A stretch of DNA of 64,000 nucleotides from an uncultured bacterium. Its GTDB lineage: Bacteria; Elusimicrobiota; Elusimicrobia; Elusimicrobiales; Elusimicrobiaceae. Each line of letters begins with the position of its first letter. Position 1 is the first letter of the stretch. A program made the translations under genes and the position numbers. This document shows, one piece after another, positions 17,773 to 25,817 of this stretch. Location: NCBI GenBank assembly GCA_949291545.1, contig CASEWB010000011.1, forward strand, positions 1-64,000. Reading direction: 5' to 3'. Below the pieces are notes generated by a model. It was not told the origin of the DNA. It did no database searches and was given only the letters and a program-made list of their open reading frames with translations.

Positions 17773-18561
17773 TTATAATTTGCTTTGCCCGCGGGTAAGC
17801 TGCAGGTGATAATCGAACAGCGTCTCGCCCCCGCGCGGGAAAGCGCGGCGCAAGGTGGATTTGCCTTTCCAAGGCCACGGATTGATGCCCTTTTTGGTGC
17901 TAAAGTCGAATTGGTAACCGGCTTTAAACACTTGCGGGCGGACGCGTTTATCAAACCCGCCGGCGCCGTACGGATAACAAAACGCCGTCACAGGGCAACC
18001 CAGTTTTTCTTCCAGCAAATGTTTGCTTTCGGTAATTTCGCGTGCGATTTCTTCGTCGGATAAGCTGCGCAGCCGGCGGTGGGAAAGCGAGTGGGAACCA
18101 AAGCTTACCAGCCCGCTTGCTTGCATTTCTTTAATTTGTTCCCAGCTCATATATTCCGGGGTGCCGATACGGTCCGTAATCAAAAAAATAAGCGCGGGCA
18201 CATTGTATTTTTTAAGCAGCGGAAAAAGGTTCTCGTAATTATCCAAATAGCCGTCGTCAAACGTAAGCATCACGGGTTTTTGAATGGACGATTTGCCCGC
18301 GCGGCAGGCGGTCTCCAAATCGGCAAGCGAAATGGGCGTATAGCCATTGGCTTTTAGAAACAAAATTTGCCGCTCCAGCATATCCGGGCGCATAGTAAAG
18401 GGGAACTGTTCGTCCTGGGGGTCGTCCAACACGCCAACGTGGTGATACATTAACGCTACAAAGCCTTTGCGCTTGGGTAAATACCACGTTTTGCGTAACG
18501 CCGGGAAACGCCAAAAAAGATATACCAACAATACTACCAATGCGGCTATGCACACAATCAT
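17773..18561 (-). CDS. Membrane-anchored polysaccharide deacetylase (NodB/CE4 domain)
   Basis: CE4 esterase of 262 residues, likely removing N-acetyl groups from an envelope or exported polysaccharide. The start at 18561 is chosen because AGGAG lies upstream and its ATGA overlaps the glycosyltransferase stop. It gives an N-terminal membrane helix (residues 2-18). Catalytic motif 1 is TFDDGY (100-105, Asp102/Asp103). Motif 2 is the metal-binding HSLSH (His157/His161). Motif 3 is CYPYG. It belongs to an operon with a GT2 glycosyltransferase upstream and a degenerate paralogue downstream, pointing to modification of an LPS-core or exopolysaccharide sugar. The substrate cannot be told. Confidence 0.9.
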   Translation of the reverse strand: MIVCIAALVVLLVYLFWRFPALRKTWYLPKRKGFVALMYHHVGVLDDPQDEQFPFTMRPDMLERQILFLKANGYTPISLADLETACRAGKSSIQKPVMLTFDDGYLDNYENLFPLLKKYNVPALIFLITDRIGTPEYMSWEQIKEMQASGLVSFGSHSLSHRRLRSLSDEEIAREITESKHLLEEKLGCPVTAFCYPYGAGGFDKRVRPQVFKAGYQFDFSTKKGINPWPWKGKSTLRRAFPRGGETLFDYHLQLTRGQSKL

Positions 18562-19319
18562 TTTTCGTTTTGCTCCTGTAATTGCCACAGTTTGGCATAT
18601 TTTACAAATACATAAAAAGTGGAAAAAGAGGCCCACAACAGTCCGCGCAGACCGTCCAAAATCCCTAGTTTAAGCACATAGCGTTTGACAAATTCAAACG
18701 GAATCGTCACCAGTACAAACGCCAGCGAAAAGCGCCGCCCGTTCTTATACATTTGTTCTGCCGCCAAAGAGGTATATTTGTTGAATTTGTTGAAATACGT
18801 TTCAATTGTATCGTAAGAATAGTGGTTAATGGCGTGCTGCAACCGGCCGATTTTGCCCTCCACTTTCAGCCCTTCGTGCACCAGCCCGCCCACATATTTT
18901 GCGTTTTGGGTGCGTACCAGGCGCAGGTGCTTTTCTTTATTCAGCCCGCTAAAACGCATTTTTTTGCCTAAAAAATAGTTGCAGAACGGAATGTCAAAGC
19001 CGGCACAGTCGGTCGTTTGAACGACGCGGGCAATTTCTTCTTTCAGCTCGGGGGAGAGCGTTTCGTCTGCGTCCAAATTAAGCGCCCATTCGGAAGTAAC
19101 TTTGGAAAGGGCAAAATTCTTTTGGTTGGCAAATCCGTCAAAGGCGCGGTCAAACACTTGTGCGCCCAGCTCGCGGCAGACTAAAGCGGTTTTGTCTTTG
19201 GACAGGCCGTTTACAACCACCACTTCGTGCACCAAGCCGCGGGCACTCAAAATGCATTTAGCAATTTTGGATTCCTCGTTATGGGCAATAATAAAAAGGG
19301 TAATACGCGGGGTTTTCAT
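18558..19319 (-). CDS. Family 2 glycosyltransferase (WaaE/KdtX-like)
   Basis: GT-A fold glycosyltransferase of 253 residues. It starts with TLFIIAHNEESKIAKCI, a typical GT2 nucleotide-binding start, and has the metal-binding LNLDADETLS. The C-terminal half has an amphipathic/hydrophobic stretch near FVLVTIPFEF and a basic YKNGRRFS segment, as in LPS-core beta-1,4-glucosyltransferases of the WaaE/KdtX type. The start at 19319 is chosen over the longer frame because a TACAAT box (19326-19331) ends exactly 6 nt before the ATG, so the mRNA is probably leaderless. The upstream extension shows no protein-like sequence. It heads the deacetylase operon; LPS core synthesis is the likeliest role. Confidence 0.88.
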   Translation of the reverse strand: MKTPRITLFIIAHNEESKIAKCILSARGLVHEVVVVNGLSKDKTALVCRELGAQVFDRAFDGFANQKNFALSKVTSEWALNLDADETLSPELKEEIARVVQTTDCAGFDIPFCNYFLGKKMRFSGLNKEKHLRLVRTQNAKYVGGLVHEGLKVEGKIGRLQHAINHYSYDTIETYFNKFNKYTSLAAEQMYKNGRRFSLAFVLVTIPFEFVKRYVLKLGILDGLRGLLWASFSTFYVFVKYAKLWQLQEQNEK

Positions 19320-19362
19320 ACGGGTATTGTAGCATTTAGCAAGGGGGGATAGAAAGCCTTGT

Positions 19363-19443
19363 ATAAAAAGGGGAACCGCTGTAGCAGGGTTTGGGACTAC
19401 AGCGGTTTGGATGAAATGTAAATCGGTTTCTATACTTTTACTA
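19363..19443 (-). ncRNA. Possible small RNA with terminator hairpin
   Basis: On the minus strand an 11-bp perfect stem AACCGCTGTAG/CTACAGCGGTT (19374-19407) is followed by CCCC and T5, a classic intrinsic terminator. A TATAGT box (19438-19443) with a TTGGCA 15 nt upstream lies before it. Together they would yield a ~70-nt RNA with no coding capacity, ending just before the leaderless promoter of the glycosyltransferase gene. The promoter spacing is short, so this is tentative. Confidence 0.3.
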
Positions 19444-19558
19444 TAACATTCCTGGCGGTTTGCCAACAGGGCCATTGGACCCAATTTAAAAAAAATAAGT
19501 GCCTAGAAAAAAATAGGACTTATGTTGTATAATTTTTAGGACTTTAGGGAGGCAAAAT

Positions 19559-20155
19559 ATGAAAAAATTTCTTTTATTTGTGCCAGTGTTGCTGGCGGCT
19601 TGCACTACGCTGCCGACTTCGGCGGAGTACTTGCTGCGCGGGGATGGGTATTTCCAGGACGGCAAACCGCGAAAAGCGCTGGAAGCTTATACCCGGGCTT
19701 TGGAGTTAAACCCCGATAATTTAGAGGGGCACGCTTCCCGCGGGGCGGTGTATTATTTTACCGGGGATTATGACAACGCCGAAAAAGATTTTTTGTATGT
19801 GCTTGATAAAAACCCTTACCAGGTGGACGCTTACACCGCCTATGCAAGCACATTGGCTGCAAAAGGCGATTTCCAAAACGCGCTGACGGTATTGAACTTG
19901 GCCTTGCAGTTAAAGCCCAATAAACCGGAAATTTTCTTTTCCCGCGCAGGGGTATATTTTATGTTAGGCCAGTTTGAAGACGCCGTGCGGGATTATACGT
20001 CTGTAATTAATTTAAACCCGGCGTCCGAAGTGTACAACGCCCGCGGCGCCGCCTATGAAAAAATGGGAAAAACGGACTTGGCCCAAAAAGATTTTGACGA
20101 AGCCAAAACCGGCCGTATGCCCGAGAAATTAAATGTCTATTCTATGATTGACTGA
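19559..20155 (+). CDS. TPR-repeat lipoprotein
   Basis: A 198-residue lipoprotein. The signal MKKFLLFVPVLLAAC ends in lipobox LLAA-C, so the mature protein is lipidated and periplasmic. The rest is about four tetratricopeptide repeats with ALEAYTRALELNPDN, NAEKDFLYVLDKNPY, NALTVLNLALQLKPN and AVRDYTSVINLNP, a scaffold for protein-protein contacts. It resembles the small NlpI/PilF-type TPR lipoproteins. A PilF-like role in pilus secretin assembly would fit the pilin-rich genome but cannot be shown from sequence. The promoter TATAAT (19528-19533) and ribosome-binding site AGGGAGG are clear. An imperfect inverted repeat (19495-19523) lies just upstream of the -10 box and may be an operator. Confidence 0.85.
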   Translation: MKKFLLFVPVLLAACTTLPTSAEYLLRGDGYFQDGKPRKALEAYTRALELNPDNLEGHASRGAVYYFTGDYDNAEKDFLYVLDKNPYQVDAYTAYASTLAAKGDFQNALTVLNLALQLKPNKPEIFFSRAGVYFMLGQFEDAVRDYTSVINLNPASEVYNARGAAYEKMGKTDLAQKDFDEAKTGRMPEKLNVYSMID

Positions 20156-20181
20156 GTTTTCTCGACGGGAAAAATAAAAAT

Positions 20182-20211
20182 TTGCACACGGCGCTGTTCT
20201 TTTGTTATAAT
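20182..20211 (+). promoter_or_regulatory. Promoter of tRNA-Met
   Basis: TTGCAC and TATAAT are separated by 18 nt, with the tRNA 5' end 17 nt downstream of the -10 box. Confidence 0.6.
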
Positions 20212-20228
20212 AAATATACAAGATTTAC

Positions 20229-20302
20229 GTCACCGTAGCTCAGCTGGTTAGAGCGAGCGTTTCATAAGCGCTAGGTCGGTGGTTCGATCCCACCCGGTGA
20301 CA
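20229..20302 (+). tRNA. tRNA-Met (anticodon CAT)
   Basis: A full cloverleaf can be drawn. The acceptor stem is GTCACCG/CGGTGAC. The D arm GCTC/GAGC encloses AGCTGGTTA. The anticodon arm is AGCGT-TTCATAA-GCGCT. The T arm GGTGG/CCACC encloses TTCGATC. CCA is not encoded. G1-C72 pairing and the lack of the GGG/CCC anticodon-stem signature exclude an initiator tRNA. It could be elongator tRNA-Met or, less likely, a tRNA-Ile2 whose CAT would be modified to lysidine. Confidence 0.93.
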
Positions 20303-20309
20303 TTTTTTT

Positions 20310-20340
20310 ATGCCCTTGGCTTTGCTGAGGGCATTTTTTT
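20310..20340 (+). terminator. Intrinsic terminator after tRNA-Met
   Basis: An ATGCCCT/AGGGCAT-type stem with a ~12-nt loop is followed by T7. Confidence 0.75.
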
Positions 20341-20406
20341 GTCTTAGCACTTGTTTTTTGTGGAAAAACCGTCAAAAATGTACTATGATAAGATTACGGA
20401 GTTATT

Positions 20407-21222
20407 ATGAACAAAACTTTCGTTACTTTTTTTATGCTTTCCTTAGCCGCTTTGCCGGCTTGGGCTGCTTCCACCTGTGAAACCCGCGTGGACAGCCACC
20501 AGGACGCCACCACCAAACAGCGCGTGGCCTATTGTTTGACGCCGGAAGCCGAAGCCCCCGCCGCCCCCGGTCCGGAATTGGTGTATTACGGCGTTTCCAG
20601 CAGCAAACCCGCCGAAGAACCCCAAACGGAAGAACAAAAACGTGAACCGGTGTATTTTGATAAAAATGGGGTGGCGGTAAGCCAGAATTATGTAGAAAGC
20701 AAAAATTTCCCGCCGTTTGAAAACGACCGCTTAAGCGTGCAGGACGGGTTGGCGGCCCGCCAAGTGGGCAAAGACGAAGCCGATAAAGCCGCCAGCTGCT
20801 GCGAAGAAAAACTGGATATCGCGTTGGCCGAAGCGGAAGGAAAAGACGACGAAGCCGGCCGGAAAGCCCGCCAGACGAAGCCCCGCCGCTTTATGAAAGA
20901 ACCCCAGCCGCAAGAAACCACCAGCGCAGCGGTGGCGCAGGCGTATTCGGTTAACGATTACGGCGTTGGAAGCGCCGATAGTGCAGCAGGCTATGGCGCA
21001 ACGGATTTGAGCGGTTATAGCGACCCTTATGCGGCTCCGGCTGGCTATGCGCAGCCCGCAGCTGCTAACGTGCCTTACAGCGCGGCGCAGCCGGATACCG
21101 CTGCCCAACAGCCGCTGGTGCCAACCGGTACCCCGCAAGGCGAAATTCAGCAAGCCTACGCGCTTGAAAATAACCCGCTGGGTCAGCAGCCGGCAGCTAA
21201 TCCAGCAGCAAGCGGCTTATAG
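20407..21222 (+). CDS. Exported low-complexity protein of unknown function
   Basis: A 271-residue protein starting with a signal peptide (MNKTFVTFFMLSLAALPAWA, cleavage after AWA). The mature part is mostly disordered. An N-terminal third is rich in Pro, Glu and Ala, followed by a charged helical segment with a CC pair (about residues 125-160). A C-terminal third is rich in Ala, Tyr, Gln and Pro, with short repeats such as YSDPYAAPAGYAQPAA. No known domain was recognised. GGAG precedes the ATG. The next gene follows after 88 nt and may share its transcript. A wall- or surface-associated linker protein is possible, but nothing in the sequence proves it. Confidence 0.7.
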   Translation: MNKTFVTFFMLSLAALPAWAASTCETRVDSHQDATTKQRVAYCLTPEAEAPAAPGPELVYYGVSSSKPAEEPQTEEQKREPVYFDKNGVAVSQNYVESKNFPPFENDRLSVQDGLAARQVGKDEADKAASCCEEKLDIALAEAEGKDDEAGRKARQTKPRRFMKEPQPQETTSAAVAQAYSVNDYGVGSADSAAGYGATDLSGYSDPYAAPAGYAQPAAANVPYSAAQPDTAAQQPLVPTGTPQGEIQQAYALENNPLGQQPAANPAASGL

Positions 21223-21310
21223 GCCGCAAACGGGCGGTGTGGCGTGGGTTGCCAACAGCCTGGCGGCCTTAAGGCTTGACAAAGCCCCCCAGGGAGAATA
21301 AAATAAATTT

Positions 21311-21589
21311 ATGCAAATGTTACTTTCTTATTTAAAAAGACCGTATGCAGAAAAGGGTTTGATCCTCGGTACGCTGGACTTGCTGTTAAAGCTTGTAGCG
21401 GTGTTTGTGTGGGGATACATCACAATTATTTTGTGCTCGTTGTTTTTTGACTCGCTCCTTACGGATTATAATCCGCTTAACAAATTGTGGTGGTTTTCGT
21501 ACTGCTTTTTGATTTTCTTCGGGGCTACATGGCTGGCCTATATAGTGCTGTTCGTGCGCGACTATTACGGCGACCCGGACGAAGAATAA
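21311..21589 (+). CDS. Small two-helix membrane protein of unknown function
   Basis: A 92-residue protein with two predicted transmembrane helices (about residues 25-48 and 60-82), a short polar loop containing TDYNPLNK, and an acidic C-terminal end. I do not recognise the family. GGGAG lies upstream of the ATG, and the typical amino-acid layout of small inner-membrane proteins supports a real gene. It is followed by a strong terminator, so it probably ends the transcript begun by the exported protein before it. Confidence 0.65.
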   Translation: MQMLLSYLKRPYAEKGLILGTLDLLLKLVAVFVWGYITIILCSLFFDSLLTDYNPLNKLWWFSYCFLIFFGATWLAYIVLFVRDYYGDPDEE

Positions 21590-21602
21590 CCATTTTTCTC
21601 CT

Positions 21603-21634
21603 AAAAAGCCCTCCTAAAAAGGAGGGCTTTTTTT
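21603..21634 (+). terminator. Intrinsic terminator
   Basis: An AAGCCCTCC/GGAGGGCTT stem is followed by T7. Confidence 0.85.
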
Positions 21635-21687
21635 ATTCCAAAAGTGCTATATCGCTTTGTGCCGTGCTAAGGCTTCCCGGCGGCGGC

Positions 21688-22593
21688 TTACGGCAAATTA
21701 GAGGCCTGCTTTAGCAGCGTGCGTGCGGCTTGACGGTCTTTTTTTAATTGGCTGACCAAAGCGTCCAGTCCATTAAATTTGGTTTCGTCGCGCAGTTTGC
21801 CGGCAAACCAAATGGTAATTTTCCGCCCATAGATACTTTGGTGGAAATCAAAAATATTTACTTCCACCAACGGCAAGCAGGAATGAATAGTGTTTACCGT
21901 TGGGCGAAAGCCGATATTGCAGAAACCGTCGTAATACCGCCGGCCCACGCGCACTTTTACGGCAAAAACTCCCAGCGGGAGAATTTTATAAATTCCGGTA
22001 TCCAAATTGGCGGTAGGAAACCCCAATTTGCGCCCCAGTTTATGCCCGGGGACTACCGTCCCCGTCAGTTCATACGGGCGTGCAAGCAGTTCGTTTACGC
22101 GCTCGATATCGCCCATAGCCAGCGTTTTGCGGATAAGCGACGAAGAAACTTTTTGCCCGCCTACCTGGTAAAATCCGGCTACTTCAAAAGGAATGTTGTA
22201 TTGTTCGCAGGCGCGGCGTAAAAAGTCCGTATCTCCTTGGCGGTCTTTCCCAAAGGCAAAATCCTGCCCTACCAGCAATCCGCCCATTTGGTATTGTTCC
22301 AGCAAGGTGTGCTCAAAAAATTCCGCCGGCGCTTGGTTGCGGCATTGGGCAAAGTCCAGCGGCAAGGCGCGCAGCCCGATGGTTTTAAATAGTTGCTTCT
22401 TTTCGGCCGGAGTGGATAAAACCGTCATTTCCGGGTGGGGGCTAAGCAATGTTTTGGGGGGAAAAGGAAAATATAACGCCAGCGGTTTTTGCAGGTAGCG
22501 CACGGAAAGCGTTTCCAAGCGGCCAAACAGATAGCGGTGGCCAATGTGCAGCCCGTCAAAAGTGCCCAGCGTGATAAAATTTTTGCGCGTCAT
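21688..22593 (-). CDS. ribF: Bifunctional riboflavin kinase / FAD synthetase
   Basis: Converts riboflavin to FMN and then FAD. It has 301 residues. The N-terminal adenylyltransferase half has LGTFDGLHIGHRYLF (HxGH nucleotidyl transfer motif) and SSSLIRKTL. The C-terminal kinase half has the flavokinase motif GFPTANLDTG. The start at 22593 is chosen because its ATGA overlaps the truB stop, implying coupled translation; the longer frame upstream lies inside truB. It is the last gene of the rbfA-nrnA-truB-ribF cluster, a very common arrangement. Confidence 0.95.
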   Translation of the reverse strand: MTRKNFITLGTFDGLHIGHRYLFGRLETLSVRYLQKPLALYFPFPPKTLLSPHPEMTVLSTPAEKKQLFKTIGLRALPLDFAQCRNQAPAEFFEHTLLEQYQMGGLLVGQDFAFGKDRQGDTDFLRRACEQYNIPFEVAGFYQVGGQKVSSSLIRKTLAMGDIERVNELLARPYELTGTVVPGHKLGRKLGFPTANLDTGIYKILPLGVFAVKVRVGRRYYDGFCNIGFRPTVNTIHSCLPLVEVNIFDFHQSIYGRKITIWFAGKLRDETKFNGLDALVSQLKKDRQAARTLLKQASNLP

Positions 22594-23309
22594 AACGTAA
22601 TGCTTTCCACCCGACTGTATAATGTGTCCGTAGGGCAATTTTTCAGCAAATTGCCGTCAAAAGCGTTTTGCACCTGAAACGGGCCGATTTCCAGCCGCCG
22701 CAAAGCGGTTAAATGCCCGGCTGTGCCCAATTCTTGCGCCAGCAGATAGCCCAGCGAACGCACATAAGTTCCGCAGGAACAATGCACCGTAAAATCGATT
22801 TCGTCCGGCGCATTTAAGGAAATTTCTTTCCATTGCACGGTAACTTCGTTGTATTTGCGTTCCATTTCGGCGCCTTGGCGGGCCAAATCGTACATATGTT
22901 TGCCGCCAATGCGTTTGGCGCTGAAAAAAGGAATAGGCTGGCGGATTGCCCCGCTGAGTGCCTGGGCGGCGTTTTGCACGTCCGCTAATGACAGCGGCGG
23001 AACAGCCCGCTGGCAAACCGGGGTGCCGTAAGCGTCCCAGGTGTCTGTTTCGGTGCCCAGTTTTAACCGGGCCGAATAGGTTTTGGACAGTTTTAAAAAA
23101 GAGTCCTGCCGGCGGGTGGCTTCGCGCCCGACCAGCAAAACAAGAAGCCCGGTAGCCATTGGGTCCAAGGTGCCGCTATGTCCAATTTTTTTAGTTTTTA
23201 AAATCCGCCTGGAAATGGCAATAATGTCGTGCGACGAAAAATCCGCCGGTTTGTCTATTAACAGCAACCCGCTTTTTTGCGGTTCAGGCGATGTTTTTAA
23301 CAACTTCAT
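22590..23309 (-). CDS. truB: tRNA pseudouridine-55 synthase
   Basis: Makes pseudouridine 55 in the T loop of tRNAs. It has 239 residues, on the short side for the family because only a minimal C-terminal PUA-like region is present. The catalytic motif GHSGTLDPMATGLL carries the active-site Asp. ETDTWDAYG and FTVHCSCGTYVRSL are further TruB blocks. The start overlaps the end of nrnA by 26 nt and its stop overlaps ribF by 4 nt. Confidence 0.95.
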   Translation of the reverse strand: MKLLKTSPEPQKSGLLLIDKPADFSSHDIIAISRRILKTKKIGHSGTLDPMATGLLVLLVGREATRRQDSFLKLSKTYSARLKLGTETDTWDAYGTPVCQRAVPPLSLADVQNAAQALSGAIRQPIPFFSAKRIGGKHMYDLARQGAEMERKYNEVTVQWKEISLNAPDEIDFTVHCSCGTYVRSLGYLLAQELGTAGHLTALRRLEIGPFQVQNAFDGNLLKNCPTDTLYSRVESITL

Positions 23310-24279
23310 ACACCACTTTGGCCAAGGCGTCGGCTACTTCGTCCACGGCTTTCCCGGTTACTTTAAAGCCCGAGGCGCGCGCGTGCCCGCCTCCGTCGAA
23401 AGTTTGGGCGATGCGGCTTACGTCCACCCCGCCGCGGGAGCGCAGATTGACGGAAATTTTGTCCGGTTCTTCTTTAATCAGGGCCGATACTTCCACCCCG
23501 GGAATCATAGTCGGTTGGCTGACAATGCCCTGCGTTTGCGCAGGGGTAGCGCCAAAAGCCTCAAAATCGCGCCGGGTTAAAATAATTTGGCTGTATTTAT
23601 TGTCAAAGCGCATTTCCATTTTTTCCAAGGCGCGGCCCAATAGTTTAAGCTCGATGTAGGATTTGGTGAAATAAATAACCTGGTTGATTTTTTCTACGTC
23701 TGCCCCTAAGGCCACCAGCGCCGAGCCTACGCGCAGTGCTTCGGCCGTGGTGTTGGAATGGACAAAACGGCCCGTATCCGTCACCAGCCCGGTATAGAGG
23801 CAGGTGGCTTCCTGCGGGGTGGGGAGGAGATTTTCCTCTCCGGAGGCTTCAAATAGCTGGAAAATAATTTCCGCCGTAGAAGAAGCTTTAGAATCAATAT
23901 GATTGACGTTGCCGTAGGCATCGCTGACCAAATGGTGGTCTATGTTGATAAGGGTTTTTGCGCGGGTGAGGACGCTTTCCAAATCGCCTCCGCGCTGGCG
24001 GTCGGAACATTCCAAAAGAAGTACGGTGTCAAAATCCGGGTTTTCGGGCAGGACGCCAACGTGGATTTTCTCTAACCCCGGCAGAAATTTTAAATCGTTC
24101 CCCACTGCGGGGGCGGCATAGGCATAGACGGTTTTGCCCAAGCGTTCCAACAGAGAAGTCATTGTCAGCGTGCAGCCCAAGGAATCCCCGTCCGGGTTTA
24201 AATGCCCGGCGATAAAAAATTTGTTTCCGGCGAGCAGCGCTTTCCAAATAGCTTGCAGGCTTTCTTCCCTATTGTTCAT
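23284..24279 (-). CDS. nrnA: Bifunctional oligoribonuclease / pAp phosphatase (DHH family)
   Basis: DHH/DHHA1 phosphoesterase that degrades nanoRNAs and dephosphorylates 3'-phosphoadenosine 5'-phosphate. It has 331 residues. Metal-binding motifs are AGHLNPDGDSLGC, LLECSDRQ and INIDHHLVSD. The DHHA1 domain ends in FDGGGHARASGFKVTG. The start at 24279 (ATGAACAATAG) overlaps the rbfA stop by 11 nt and matches the family's N-terminus, whereas the longer frame reads into rbfA. Its place between rbfA and truB is common across bacteria. Confidence 0.94.
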   Translation of the reverse strand: MNNREESLQAIWKALLAGNKFFIAGHLNPDGDSLGCTLTMTSLLERLGKTVYAYAAPAVGNDLKFLPGLEKIHVGVLPENPDFDTVLLLECSDRQRGGDLESVLTRAKTLINIDHHLVSDAYGNVNHIDSKASSTAEIIFQLFEASGEENLLPTPQEATCLYTGLVTDTGRFVHSNTTAEALRVGSALVALGADVEKINQVIYFTKSYIELKLLGRALEKMEMRFDNKYSQIILTRRDFEAFGATPAQTQGIVSQPTMIPGVEVSALIKEEPDKISVNLRSRGGVDVSRIAQTFDGGGHARASGFKVTGKAVDEVADALAKVVYEVVKNIA

Positions 24280-24628
24280 TGGATTTTTCCTTTTCAATGA
24301 TTTGGAAAATAGATTCCACCCGGGAAGCTTTTTCGGGGGTGTCGTCGAACTCAAAGGCAAAAGAAGGAATCCGCTTTAAATGCAGCCGTCCGCGCAGCTT
24401 GGCGCCAATTTCTTTGCGCAGCAGCGACAAAGCGTCTTGGGTTTTTTTCTTGTCTTCGGGGCTGCCGAATACCGAGAAAAACACCTTTGCGTGGCTTAAA
24501 TCCTTGGATAAGCGCACGGCGGTGATGGTTACAAAACCGCCAAAATCGCCATTGGCGGCCATTTTGGTGATAAGGGTGTTGATTTCTTCCAATAAAAGGG
24601 TTTCTAAGCGTTTAATTCTGTCAATCAT
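24269..24628 (-). CDS. rbfA: Ribosome-binding factor A
   Basis: Small KH-like protein (119 residues) that helps mature the 5' end of 16S rRNA in the 30S subunit. Typical blocks are RIKRLETLLLEEINTLI at the start, VTITAVRLSKDLSHAKVFFSV in the middle and LRGRLHLKRIPSFAFEFDDT near the end. A TATAAT box lies 9 nt before the ATG and no Shine-Dalgarno is visible. It heads rbfA-nrnA-truB-ribF. In many bacteria infB directly precedes it; here a pilin and a DUF190 gene lie between. Confidence 0.95.
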   Translation of the reverse strand: MIDRIKRLETLLLEEINTLITKMAANGDFGGFVTITAVRLSKDLSHAKVFFSVFGSPEDKKKTQDALSLLRKEIGAKLRGRLHLKRIPSFAFEFDDTPEKASRVESIFQIIEKEKSNEQ

Positions 24629-24689
24629 ATATCATTAATTATAGCATTTTGGCAAATACAGACCACAACCAAAATCTGCATAAAAGTAC

Positions 24690-24718
24690 TTGAAAAAATT
24701 TTTAAATATATTTAAACT
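24690..24718 (+). promoter_or_regulatory. Promoter of pilin gene at 24.8 kb
   Basis: TTGAAA and TAAACT are separated by 17 nt. The leader carries a small GCACG/CGTGC hairpin (about 24731-24746) before the TAGGAG ribosome-binding site. Confidence 0.6.
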
Positions 24719-24769
24719 ATATCTGATAGGCACGTTTGGGCGTGCGATTTAAAAATAGGAGATTGCACT

Positions 24770-25270
24770 ATGAATAAAGGTTTTACGTTAATTGAGTTGC
24801 TGGTAGTCGTGTTGATTATCGGTATTCTCTCTGCTGTGGCTTTGCCGCAGTATACGAAAGCTGTAGAAAAATCCCGCGCGACGGAAGCTATGACCTTGCT
24901 GGGGAATTTGTCCACCGCGGAACAAATCTACAAAATGAGCACCGGCGGTTTTACCAACGATATGACGGTGCTGGACTTGCAGTTGCCGGGCGTGTCGGGC
25001 ACGTCGGCGGTGTCTACTATTACCACTAAAAACTTCAAACTGGATATCACCACGGCGACCACTACCGACTTTGCCGCTACGGCTACCCGCTGGGTAAAAA
25101 ATGCCGCCGGAACGGGCGATTTGGCTTATGTGCTGAACTTGTCTATCAACAACAACGGTACGATTACCCGCACCTGCACGGGTTCTGCCACTACCTGCAA
25201 ATCTATCGCCAATGGCGCCACCTGCTCGGGTACGTCTTCCGCGAACAAAGATTGGTGCTATAAAGCTTAG
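24770..25270 (+). CDS. Type IV pilin-like protein
   Basis: Prepilin of 166 residues with a minimal leader MNKG followed by FTLIELLVVVLIIGILSAVA, with Glu at mature position 5. The body is rich in Thr, Ala and Gly, low in charge, with cysteines only near the C-terminus (TCTGS, TCKS, TCSG, WCYKA). This composition and the short leader resemble a major pilin more than the others here. A promoter with TTGAAA-17-TAAACT, a TAGGAG site and a terminator make a compact single-gene unit. It lies between infB and rbfA on the opposite strand. Confidence 0.9.
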   Translation: MNKGFTLIELLVVVLIIGILSAVALPQYTKAVEKSRATEAMTLLGNLSTAEQIYKMSTGGFTNDMTVLDLQLPGVSGTSAVSTITTKNFKLDITTATTTDFAATATRWVKNAAGTGDLAYVLNLSINNNGTITRTCTGSATTCKSIANGATCSGTSSANKDWCYKA

Positions 25271-25287
25271 TAAGCTTTTGGTCTATA

Positions 25288-25320
25288 CAAAAACCCCCGC
25301 TTGTATAGCGGGGTTTTTTT
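25288..25320 (+). terminator. Intrinsic terminator after pilin gene
   Basis: An AACCCCCGC/GCGGGGTT-type stem is followed by T7. Confidence 0.8.
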
Positions 25321-25357
25321 ATAGCGAAATAACTTGATACCCCCTGGGGGGGAATCA

Positions 25358-25717
25358 TTATTCTTGGGTTTTAGTGCCTTGCTTTTTAAACAAGACGTCT
25401 ATATCTTGCACCGCCATTAAGCACCCTTTGGGTTGGTTTTCCAACACAGGACGTATAGCTTTGGCAAAGGTGTCCACTTTGGGCGCTTCTTCTATTATTT
25501 CCAGTACAACCGGGAATTTTTCCACCAATTCGAAATAACGCGCAGAACGCAAGCGCGTGCTGGGCCCAAAACCCATCATAGCCCGGTGTACGGTAGCGCC
25601 TTCCATACCAAATTCTTTGGCTTGTTTGGCAATAACTTCATACAGCGGAATGCAGTTTACTTTGTCGGTGCTGCTAAAATAAATTTTGAGTATTTTATAG
25701 TTGGTGTCGTTTCCCAT
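25358..25717 (-). CDS. DUF190 (PII-like) protein
   Basis: A 119-residue protein matching the DUF190 pattern: YKILKIYFSSTDK at the start, PLYEVIAKQAKEFGMEGATVHRAMMGFG, and PVVLEIIEEAPKVD followed by a final beta strand. DUF190 members have a PII-like fold and often accompany fluoride channels (crcB) or other transporters; no such partner is next to it. A purine-rich AAGGGGG site precedes the ATG. It lies between the pilin gene and infB, on the same strand as infB, but two terminators downstream of infB separate the two. A nucleotide-sensing regulatory role would be an inference. Confidence 0.8.
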   Translation of the reverse strand: MGNDTNYKILKIYFSSTDKVNCIPLYEVIAKQAKEFGMEGATVHRAMMGFGPSTRLRSARYFELVEKFPVVLEIIEEAPKVDTFAKAIRPVLENQPKGCLMAVQDIDVLFKKQGTKTQE

Positions 25718-25817
25718 AATGCCCCCTTGGGGAGTGCCCCTATGGGTAGGATAGCAGTTGAGGGGGAATGTGTAAAGTAATTTAAGGACCTAGAAATAAA
25801 ATTTCTCTTTTCTAACA

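Noticed and set aside
25358-25717. DUF190 gene considered as part of a fluoride-export pair (crcB)
   Set aside because: No four-helix CrcB gene or fluoride riboswitch-like element was found next to it.
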